This document shows, piece by piece, positions 54,960 to 64,000 of a stretch of 64,000 nucleotides of DNA. The DNA is taken from assembly GCA_037178675.1 (NCBI GenBank), contig JAYMGJ010000522.1, positions 1-64,000 of the forward strand, given 5' to 3'. A model generated the notes under the pieces. It saw nothing but the letters and a program-made list of their open reading frames with translations, did no database searches and was not told the origin of the DNA. The stretch's first letter is position 1. Every line of letters begins with the position of its first letter. The DNA is from Scleroderma bovista. Its lineage: Eukaryota > Basidiomycota > Agaricomycetes > Boletales > Sclerodermataceae. Both the position numbers and the translations under genes were made by a program.

Positions 54960-57383
54960 TTATATTACTAAATGGTCTACAGTGCACATGAACAGGTAAG
55001 CGAAGGTCAATCGCGCGGACGGCGGCGCTCACCTTTCAAGGGAAGGATCACTGGCGACAAGTCAGGAATCTCGGCGTAGTGCACACGGTCACGAAACAAG
55101 TACCGCACGCGCAACGTCTTAGGTGCGGATGGCGCGGGGTCCAGGAAGCCTTGGATGGCCGACTACAAGGATATCAGCCCAGTGCAAAATCACCGACAAC
55201 TGTTCCATCGGAGAAGAAATACTACCTTGGGTGTTCTGCTCGATATGTACAGTTGACCGTTGTGTACAAGCGCTTGAAGGGATGTGGTCACATCTACATC
55301 CAAACCAATTGCTTCCTTGTCCGGACTCGGTCCGTAGGCTGCTTCGAGAATGACCAGTCCTGTCACAAACGTAAGTGAAGACATGAAAATTTGGTATTCC
55401 AAACACTTCACCTCCTCTCGACCGCTCAGTGTCCATGTGTCGCCTGGCAACATCCTGTAATAATAGGTTGGAGTTCTCGATCTCCCTCTTAAGCTCCGAC
55501 TTCTCGTCGTGCAATTCCCGTCGAGCTTTTTCAAAGTACCTGCATCTCCTTTTCAGCCTTCGTCGACAAATGAAATAAAAAGTCGGCTACCGAGTACGTT
55601 GGGCACGGCGGCGCGGTTTTAGGAAGAAGTGATACCCGACCACCACTACCGTCGAAGGGATTAAAACCGTATAGAGGGCTAGATTCATGTTGCGTTCTGG
55701 TGTCAGGGTGATTGGCAACATCCACTTCTGGTCCAAGTATTTCATCCTAACGTGATGGAGTCAGGACTGACCAGAGGCCGAGTGTGCAGCCTTACTGAAA
55801 TCTTAGGATCACCCCCTCATTCGAGAGGCCCACTCCAGTTCCGAATGCGCTTTGCTGACCAATCCATTTTGCCGATATTATGCATGCAACCTTTTTTAAA
55901 CCCACTTCCGCGGAAGCTTTGAGGCGGAGTGACAGCTCGCTGAAGAATAGCGAATATTCAGCTTTGATGAATGAGTCCAGGCCAGCCAGCGTCAGTCCAG
56001 ACGACCACATTTGAACCCCAGTAGCAAAGCCACTAGTTGACCCAGGGCCACCGAAGATCGAAGATTCCGCGGCATCCGCGTAGTCACCAGCAGACGCAGA
56101 ATTGAATTCTCTGGGTGACGAGACATTGAGTTCGAGAACTCCGCCGGGCCAATCCGGGGTGTATGTCCAAGTAGCTGATCCTTGTGTCAATGAATCACGG
56201 AATAATCGACGCGCAAAGGCAAAAGTGGTCACGGGGGGGAATAAATACCATAACGCGGGAATAAACGTCGTTTTAACCGCCACCACGTTTTCATGGTCTG
56301 AATACGCGGTCTTGGCAGTAATGACGTGTGGACTCAGGAATGCCGCTGTCAGCTGTGACAATTTCATTGATTCGTGAGGCTAGAACATGTCCAGGAATTG
56401 AAATTACCTCTAGAACCAAACGAGGAGAAAACTGATGCCGTAGGGCCCCCGTCAGAACACCCCTACCAGAGAAAAAATCCCGTGAGCCGGAATGAACTTC
56501 AGAAGTTACTCCAATGGTGGTTTGGGGGTTCAAAGCGTGCTACAAAATGACAGCGGGTTGTCACCATCGGCCCAAAATGAACGGTCCCATTAGAGATCTT
56601 ACCAGAATACTATGGCGGACACCAAAACCAGAAAGCTGAATACCATTCAGGCGATCGACAAAGTTGCCACTAAATTTATCGTCTCTTGCAAGGAGCGACG
56701 AGGCGTTGACCGCACATGTGACTTTGCCTCTTGGCTGCAGTAGCTTTTTCAGAATCTCATTGCTGTGATCAATGTTCCACTGCCTAAGGACTGCCTTGAT
56801 CTGATTTTGATTGTGTTGGAAATTCTCAAGTCGCACACAGATTATCATTGAACGTACTTCTTCGCTATCTTTAGACCGCAACTCTTCTGGCCATTGCTTA
56901 TTCAAACCTTCTAGGCCTGAATGTCCATTGTGGCATTACCACTCGAGGTCTAGGGCTAGAATGGGGACCATACCTAGGAAGTCATAAACCTCTCTGGTAA
57001 AGTGAGTTCGTGACATTTGACACGAAATGGAGGAAAGATTGACTCACCGGAGGAAGGGATCAGAGAGGACTACAAGAACGGGAAACGCGGTAAGACACCC
57101 AGGCTTCGGGATTGCTGGACAGAATGCAGATCGTCATCGACTTACCCTCATACGCCTTCTGTATTTCCAGGAACTTTTTGGACGCGGATTCCTTTACGTG
57201 CAAATCTTGCTGCTTGTCAGGGTGAAAGACTACCGACAGCGCCTTATACCTCTCCCTTATTTCACTCTGCGAGGCGGTGGACGGAAGATTGAGCACGGCA
57301 CTTGCACCATATGTGAGTCAATATCCGCGGTGGAAGGTATCGGGGACCCACTAGAGGTAATCTTTTTCTTCTAGGGATGCCAT
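54960..57383 (-). CDS. DNAJC11-like mitochondrial J-protein (DUF3395)
   Basis: Starts at ATG 57383 (MASLEEKDYLYAVLNLPSTA after splicing). The J domain continues SEIRERYKALSVVFHPDKQ, with the HPD motif. It then reads YDFLGMEGLNKQWP, QNQIKAVLRQWNIDHSNEIL, a long beta-rich middle with hydrophobic strands, and C-terminal DUF3395 parts: YFEKARRELHDEKSELKREI, FVTGLVILEAAYGP, VDVTTSLQALVHNGQL, LRVRYLFRDRVHYAEIPD. It ends PLKDHLVI at 54960 after a last intron; HLV is close to the end in animal DNAJC11. The animal protein is part of the mitochondrial inner-membrane MICOS/SAM bridging complex. It shares a 132-bp divergent start region with ERV29. Confidence 0.85.
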
Positions 57384-57515
57384 GCTGGTCCACCGCTGCA
57401 AGTATGTAGTACGGAAACGATCAGGCAAAAGTAAATGAAATCTCACGTGACCATTTCCCACACTCGCCTTTGGCCACGTCCGACTTATCCTCGTGTCCAT
57501 TCACCAACTCACCAA
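57384..57515. promoter_or_regulatory. 132-bp bidirectional promoter DNAJC11 / ERV29
   Basis: Only 132 bp separate the chosen start codons (or 51 bp if ERV29 begins at the in-frame ATG 57435). No motif recognised. Confidence 0.5.
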
Positions 57516-58772
57516 ATGACCTCTCGCATCCACATCGGACGCCCAGTGACGGCCAGCTACAACGCTGACCCCCATGGATTCTCCAATCCTCAGCCCACCG
57601 CTGGATACAGGGCGGCGGACCCCGATGACCCTCTCGAAAAGGTCCGCGCGGTTGGCAAACAGGTCGAGGATGCAATCGAAATTTACTCCCAGCCACTGAA
57701 ACCCTACATGCCGAGCATTGGTCGCTTCTTGATTGTCGTGACTTTCTACGAGGATGCGCTGAGGATTGCTACACAGTGGAAGGACCAGCTGTGGTACTTG
57801 CAAACGTATGTATTAGACCAACATTCTTATTTCCCCCGCGTGCTGAGACCTTCGAAATAGTTACAGACATTTCTACTGGGGCCTCTCCCATTTCTTCCTC
57901 CTCTTCAATATCCTTGTGCGTGTGCTGCCTGTATTCTTCCCCCGTCTTGTATAGTGAACATCAATGCGTGCAGGTTATGTTGTCAGCTTCCACGGCAGTC
58001 ATGTCGAGGCGTTACACGGAATATGCCGTCTTGGGACTCTTCTCCGTCGTCCTCATTCAAGGCTTTGGATATGGACTCATTTTCGACTTCAACTTCTTCC
58101 TGCGCAACTTGAGTGTGATCGGTGGTCTGGTCATGGTATTTAGTGAAACCATGGTGTCCAGGAGAAAGAACTTCGCGGGTCTCCCATCAATGAGTGAGAC
58201 GGACCGCAAAAAATAGTACGTGCATTGCTTGTACCTTATTTTCTGCTTTTTTACCCCTGTACATTACAGTTTCCTCCTCGCTGGGCGTGTATTGTTGATA
58301 TTCCTCTTCCTTGGATACATGGTTCAAGGAAAATGGAGTATTGGACGTTTCATCGCATCTATAGTTGGTCTTGCTGCGTGCACCATGGTAGCTGTTGGCT
58401 TCAAGGCAAAATGGTCTGCCACTTTCTTGGTCATTGTTCTGAGCGTATTCAATGTCTTCATCAACAATTGGTGGAGCGTGCACAGTGCGCACCCACAACG
58501 CGATTTCCTCAAGTAAGCATCGTCTCTCATGACATGAGTAGTTTCTAACGCTTTTACTGTAGATACGACTTTTTCCAGACGTTGTGTAGGTCTTCTCAAA
58601 TAAAGCAACGTACGGTTTGACTAACGTTGTTCCACAGCTATCGTCGGTGGTCTCATTCTCCTTGTCAACATGGGACCAGGTAAGTTTTCATCCCTCCAAT
58701 GCCACATTATTTCTTGTACCTGACTTGATTTTAGGTGGACTTTCTGTGGATGAAAAGAAGAAGACGTACTAA
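57516..58772 (+). CDS. ERV29: ERV29/SURF4-family ER cargo receptor
   Basis: Exons start MTSRIHIGRPVTASYNADPH (57516; an upstream in-frame ATG at 57435 would add 27 residues). Then VGKQVEDAIEIYSQPLKPYM, RFLIVVTFYEDALRIATQWKDQ, QTHFYWGLSHFFLLFNIL, and VMLSASTAVMSRRYTEYAVL. Several membrane spans follow, and the protein ends GGLSVDEKKKTY. The KKTY end, with Lys at -3 and -4, is an ER-retrieval dilysine signal, as in ERV29. The protein recruits soluble secretory cargo into COPII vesicles at the ER. Five or six short introns split the gene. Confidence 0.88.
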
Positions 58773-58969
58773 ATTCCGGTGCATATCATATGTTGTGGAG
58801 CCATGAATATGCAACGTGGGACTTGTTCTAGTACTTGCCATTGCTTTCTCGTACCTTCGTTGTTGTCGAGTCGATCATGTCGCGCTGTGCATTCAGGGGC
58901 TTGGTCACGTGTGATATGTTTTTTAGATGCAGCAATGCATCCAGTTATGTATCCAAATTTCTCTGCAGC

Positions 58970-61546
58970 ATGGTTGTGGCAGGTAGTGATGTCAAAGTTT
59001 ATACGGTCAACGGCGCAGTGGCTGGCTCTTCATCGTCTATACCCGACTGGCTCACCCGAAAACGCGCCGCCAAAGCAAAGGGGAAACGAGCTTTGAAGGA
59101 GAGAGAGGAGGGGCAGATCGAACTCATACAAGGTTTTGAATTTCCGGAAGCTAGCGTCAAAGTCAAGACTACTAGAGACGGCCACCATGCGATCGCAACT
59201 GGGACGTATAAGCCGCAGATGAGGGTATGGGACTTGGATGAGTTGACAATGAAGTTCGAAAGGCATACCGACGCTGAAAATGTTGATTTTATTGTGAGTG
59301 GGTCAGTCCTTCCTGCCACCGGGTCCATCGTGTCTCCGAGTTCTGTGAACTGACAAGACATAGATCCTCTCTGACGACTGGACAAAATCAATACATCTCC
59401 AAAATGACCGGTCAATCGAGTTGCATACGCAAGGCGGGTTTCACTACCGTACACGCATACCACGCTTTGGTCGTTCTCTCGCCTATCATTCCCCCTCCTG
59501 CGATGCCCTAATATCTGCTTCTGGAAACGAAATATATCGCTTGAATCTGGAACAGGGTCAATTTTTGAACCCCATCGTCCTCGACTCCCCCGACGGCGGC
59601 CCAATTCTTGGTGTTAATTGCATAGACATTAACCCCGTACACCAGCTACTAGGGTTTGGTATTGACGGTTCCCCAAGCGTACAGTTCTGGGACCCACGTT
59701 CGCGATCAAGGGTAGGTCTGCTGAACCTTCCAAAAGGCAGGATATCGCGCACGACCGGCCGTGCAAAGGTAGCGCTTCCTGGCGTGGATGATGAAAAAGG
59801 GTCAAGTTCGGAGTCTTTGGCAGTGACAGCGATTGCATCGAGGTCAGATGGCCTTTCCTATGCTGTAGGCACATCAACGGGCCATACACTCCTCTATGAT
59901 ATACGGTCCCCCCGACCATTTGCCATCAAAGATCAGGGGTACGGACTTCCATTGAAAAGTGTTACGTGGATCGAGGGTGGAAGCCGTATGGCAGGTGATG
60001 GTATGATTCTCTCCGCAGATAAAAAGGTCGTCAAGATCTGGGACCGAAATACGGTAAGCTTGGGTTTCACGTGTATATGCTCCTAATGCACCAACGACGG
60101 TATTACTAGCCTTCCTCGAATTTCGTGTCTATTACACCGGCCAACGATCTTAACTACATTCATCACATCCCCGGCAGCGGTTTGCTTCTGACAGCGAATG
60201 AAGGTATCCAGATGGCAACATACTATATTCCCCAGCTAGGACCTGCCCCACGATGGGCAACCTTTTTGGAGAATGTTACCGAGGAGATGGAAGACCAAAG
60301 TACGCGGAATGTATATGAAGACTACAAGTTTGTCGAACGGAACGAACTACGGGCGTGCGTTCTTGGTTTCATGTCGGAGATTTGTTAATAACCCATTGTT
60401 TACATCGATAGGCTTGGTCTGGACCGTCTTATTGGAACGCCTGCGCTCAAACCTTACATGCACGGCTACTTCGTGTCTCTCAAACTTTACGACACTGCAC
60501 GCGTCATCGTCAATCCCTTCGCATATGAGGAACATCGCGAAAAACTCGTCAAGGAACGTATGGAGAAGTTGGCTGATACGAGAATTCGTACTCGCAAGGA
60601 CGGTGCTGGTGTCTCTGTCAAAGTTAATAAAGCACTTGCAGAGAAGATCCGGAAGGATGCAGAAAGGGAGAAGAGGAAAGAAGAAAAGAAACGGGAAAAG
60701 AAGGCTAAGCGGGGTGATGAAGGGGAGGATGATGTTATGGTTGTTGATGATGAGGCACATGATGAGGCGCCAGTCACGCTTCTCAACGACCCTCGTTTCA
60801 AAGAGTTATTCGAGAATCCCGAATTTGCTGTGGATGAGGAGAGCAGGGAATATGCCCTTCTCAACCCTTCCGCAGCTGCACAGAAGAGGCGTGGAACTGG
60901 GTTATCCAAGACCGCTGTGGAGGAAGAGGAGGATGAGAGTGACAGGTCTTCGTCTGATGGCATTAGCGACAGCTCAGAAGGCGAGAGTAGCGATGACAGT
61001 TCTGATGCTGGTGGTCAGTATGCTTTACTATTCATCTTGTCACTTTGTTTGACGTGCTTGTTCACAGAGCTAACTAAATTTGACCCCCGATCGCGACCCG
61101 GGCAGAAAAATATACGTGCCGAACAACAATATACACGAACTCGCGAGGCAAATCGCCGACGGGGCGCCAATGTCAACCTCGTTCCTATTGTCCCCCACAC
61201 CAATGCATCTGTTGTAAAACTAGGCGACAAGAATGCATCATTCGGGCAACGTCTTTCTTCCCGACAACCAAAGGCACATACAGGAAAATCTTCAAACGTG
61301 AAGTTCAGTGCAGACGGGGGCTTGGAAATGAGCTTCATCCCCTCGTCGTCTGCAGTTGAGGATGCACCCAAGCCTGCCAAGAGAAAGGACCTGAGGAAGG
61401 GCGTGGAAGTATTGGGTGCAACCATGGAACGAGGTGGGGGAGAATCTCAGGGTGAAATAGGCGAGAGTGACAAAAGAGGTCGCACGTATCGCAGAAAAGG
61501 CCAACGCAGTGGTAGCAAGAACACCTTCAGGATGCTGTCAAGTTAG
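58970..61546 (+). CDS. ENP2: ENP2/NOL10 nucleolar ribosome-biogenesis protein
   Basis: Starts at ATG 58970: MVVAGSDVKVYTVNG, SIPDWLTRKRAAKAKGKRAL. WD40-like blades follow (ATGTYKPQMRVWDLDEL; SDDWTKSIHLQND; FWDPRSRSRVG; ILSADKKVVKIWDRNT). Next is the conserved NOL10 block DYKFVERNEL, LIGTPALKPYMHGYFVSLKLYDTARVI, NPFAYEEHREKLVKERMEKL. Then come the basic/acidic stretch and NDPRFKELFENPEFAVDE, also conserved. The C-terminal RKGVEVLGATMERGG and basic end RRKGQRSGSKNTFRMLSS complete the pattern. It is a component of the small-subunit processome in the nucleolus. Four introns of about 50-60 nt. 197 bp downstream of ERV29 on the same strand. Confidence 0.88.
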
Positions 61547-61980
61547 GTCGAAGTACCTGATATCCGCTAGTTGTGCAGTGCTGATGTGCCTCCTGGATCT
61601 CACGAGAAACACATGTAGTTTATGAATTCCCTCAAGAATTCTACGATTCATATGGCATGTATTGTTTCCAGTGACCTCTGCCGATTTCGAATTGGAGCAG
61701 GTGGTGATACCTATGGGGAAATAGATTTCTAAGGCTGTTCGTGGTGGTTCTAGGAATCCTACTTGCAAGAAGCGGGACCACAATCCCCTCGCGAACGGAG
61801 ATTGTCTTTTTGCCCCTTCCCATGAGCGCAGCATGATATCAGGTCCACAGGTATACAGGCTCACAGTGTACCAATATTTGCGAGTAGAGTGTTGGACTAA
61901 ATTATTCTTGAGAATTGTAATCGGAAACGTGTCAAACAGTTATTATGCCAAGATATCCCCTCATTTATGGTTTAACATAT
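61547..61980. other. spacer between convergent ENP2 and M20 pseudogene
   Basis: 434 bp; short frames only. No gene seen. Confidence 0.4.
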
Positions 61981-64000
61981 CTACAATAGGGTTGATTCGT
62001 CTGCATTCAGGATCAAAGTCGTAAATATTTCCACGAAGTTGTCAACGGAAATAACTCCATTCGAGTCAACGGTCAGACAAACAAACTCCACCTATGTAAG
62101 TGCACATTACCTTCGTTGACTGTGTGCAGCATTTGGGAATCCCCCTCGAACGTGTTCATATCGGAAGATATGAGGCGTAAGCTTCCAATAGTACCTCGTA
62201 TCTAGCACCCACCAGTCCAGTGCATGCACATGGGCCATATGAAGGGCGATACTCACCAGTGTTACAGGGCATCACTCCGGGAGTTACGATGATATTATCA
62301 TCCCCTTCTATTCTCCGATGGGAATTGAACGTCGACGTCGCCTTGATTCTCCCGGATAAAGGTTCGAATGGCGCAGTACTATCAGTAGGTGTAATCGGCG
62401 CAAGTTTGAGCGGCTCCACTTCAAACGCATCCGATAATGTCAGATTGACATACACAGGAGCCTTTGGATCAGTGATATTAACACCAAACGCAACGTATGA
62501 CAAGTTAAAAGCATTGGCGAGGGGCTTGAGCAAATTGATGATGTGAGATTTGGTTTCGTCCACAGAGTTTGGTTCGTAAGGGTGAGACAATCATGTATTC
62601 GAATTGTAATAATGACACGCCTTTCGGTTGATATACGGTGGTTGATGACGGCCCAAGCTTGTTCAGGGAGTGCATTCACTTTGTTACCACCTTGTATCAT
62701 GTCGATCGCGTGTGTGGTACTGACACGAGTCTTGAAGCCAGTATTGGTGAATAACTGCTTTTCTGCCTGCGAAGCGCCTTATCAGAGTATTCTTCCATTC
62801 TGAGGCGCTTTGGGAGGCCCGGGGAATGTGCTGCCAGACACCGAACAAAATTGTACATGGGTGAACATCGAACTGCTGACTTGAACAATGGACGTTGAGA
62901 GGTCAAAAATTGGACGCACCAAGTGAGACTTGAAGGGATTCGCTTCCACGTTGACGAGGAGCTGTGCAAGAATACCAATGCTCTGGCAGAGCGCGAGCGT
63001 CAATTGTTCATGTCTTAAGGAGTCTACCCACCGTATGGGGAGGAGGTAAACTAGAATGCCCGCCAGGGGACTTGACTTCTACCCAAACATCCATGCTCCC
63101 TTTCTCAGCAGTTCCCACTGTAGCAGTGATACGGCCGAATTGCTCTCCATAGCTCCCTGCAAAACACTGTTAGCTCCTAGTTGAAAGCATTCAGTAGCCG
63201 AAAAAACGTACATCCTTCATCAACCAAAATGGCATAGCCGTTTTCACCGAACATCTCTCTGAGTTCAATGGCCAACGTTTGCGCGCCCTGTATATATCAA
63301 TATTAGTCTGACAGTATGCAGAAGTAGACTAATCTTACATGGACTCCGTCAGGCTCTTCATCAAATCCAAAGGCCAGAACTACTGTTCGAGTTGGCTTGT
63401 AGCCGTTTTCCAGCGTACTCTCTATAGCAGACCTGCGAACTGTCACGATACATGATCTACCATATCAAGAGACTTACATGATACCAATCAGACCGCTCTT
63501 GTCATCAATACTTCCACTGAAGGAAGCATAAGATAAACATTCAAGTGAAGAAAGATATGATCATACTATCAAAGTACCCCGAGAAAGGCGAATGGGTCCA
63601 TTGATGAACTGTAGCGGGCTCTACAGGCACCACATCTATCAAAGAGGCTAGTCAGCATTATGCATGCAGGAATGAATGAACCTTAATGTGCGGTCAAAAG
63701 AAGCGGCTTCGACGCACTGTCCGACCCCTTCCAGACGAAGATGAGGCCATAGGTATTGACCTTGGTCAGCCCAAGCCCAGCATGCCTTTCCGCCAAAACA
63801 AACCAGACAATGAGATTGCCAGCCGGCGAGTCATCACGGCTACAAAAAGACATACACCAAGGGGAACGCAACGAGGAGGTAATCATGGAACGCCTGGAAC
63901 CTTTTCCAGCGCGGATCTGTCCCCACTGGTCCGAAGTCATCATAGGAACAGTGCGCGTACTCGTTAGTGTATACACGCGCCAGCTGGGTCCAGCGCAGTA
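61981..64000 (-). pseudogene. M20 carboxypeptidase S-like (Gly-X carboxypeptidase), disrupted and cut by window edge
   Basis: Minus strand, entering from the right edge. Spliced pieces read QLARVYTNEYAHCSYDDFGP, RWKRFQAFHDYLLVAFPLVH, LTKVNTYGLIFVWKG, then KPLLLTAH-stop-DVVPVEP. The family motif here is AHxDVVPV, and the codon between His and Asp is TAA (63687-63689 region). Further on DDKSGLIGIM, FGFDEEPDG, NALPEQAWAVINHRIS and DNIIVTPGV, then TRYYWKLTPHIFRYE and VDNFVEIFTTLILNADES are conserved. A single-base loss near 62775 splits KALRR from AEKQLF, and the usual segment before DDKSG (Trp-Gly-Arg-Gly type) seems lost. M20 enzymes of this type are vacuolar zinc peptidases. Three separate lesions suggest a dead gene, or that this is an allele with errors. 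Confidence 0.65.

Noticed and set aside
1..64000. tRNA, rRNA genes and CRISPR arrays.
   Set aside because: No cloverleaf with A and B boxes, no rRNA-like segment and no regularly spaced repeats were seen on either strand.

Overview
This window is nuclear DNA from a filamentous basidiomycete, most likely an Agaricomycete. The genes have many short GT-AG introns of about 45-65 nt. They encode an SREBP-type bHLH factor with the diagnostic ERRYR tyrosine, a sphingolipid delta-4 desaturase, a WOPR (Gti1/Pac2) factor, BUR1/CDK9, ERV29 and ENP2. The mobile DNA (Plavaka transposase, DUF6532-like relic, hAT, Ty3/gypsy) is typical of that class. I cannot name the species. Gene models below were assembled by hand from reading frames, splice sites and family motifs.

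Left part, 1-7.8 kb, is repeat-rich. It holds the 5' end of a Ty3/gypsy element on the minus strand (LTR 1336-1706, gag running off the window), a broken DUF6532-like gene, an unrecognised minus-strand ORF, and a decayed Plavaka transposase.

The most distinctive part is 8.1-31.6 kb, an amplified cluster of three unrelated enzyme families. It has three copies of a GH3-family acyl-acid-amido synthetase-like gene (8138-10227 +, 15086-17192 -, 26755-28850 -), two serine carboxypeptidases of family S10 plus a broken third (12906-14862 -, 17656-19578 +, 31433-31593 - relic), and two class I (COMT-type) O-methyltransferases (19865-21740 +, 29184-31061 +). An acetyltransferase-like gene and two small inverted-repeat elements lie among them. 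All full-length copies appear open when spliced. GH3 enzymes adenylate small carboxylic acids and join them to amino acids, S10 enzymes cleave (or in plants transfer) acyl and peptide bonds, and OMTs cap hydroxyl or carboxyl groups. The trio is therefore a plausible, undescribed small-acid or amino-acid-conjugate pathway, but that is inference. Between the two OMT blocks sits a three-level transposon nest: a TIR element with TA target duplication, containing a solo LTR with a 5-bp duplication, containing a hAT element with an 8-bp duplication.

Right part, 31.8-61.6 kb, is mostly ordinary core genes: BUR1/CDK9 kinase, D-amino-acid oxidase, MTH1-type Nudix hydrolase, SRE1, DES1, caleosin, an SDR oxidoreductase, an RMD1/DUF155 protein, a WOPR regulator in a gene-poor interval, DNAJC11, ERV29 and ENP2. 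SRE1, DES1 and caleosin form a lipid-related neighbourhood. The window ends in a broken M20 carboxypeptidase gene.

I saw no tRNA, rRNA or CRISPR array.
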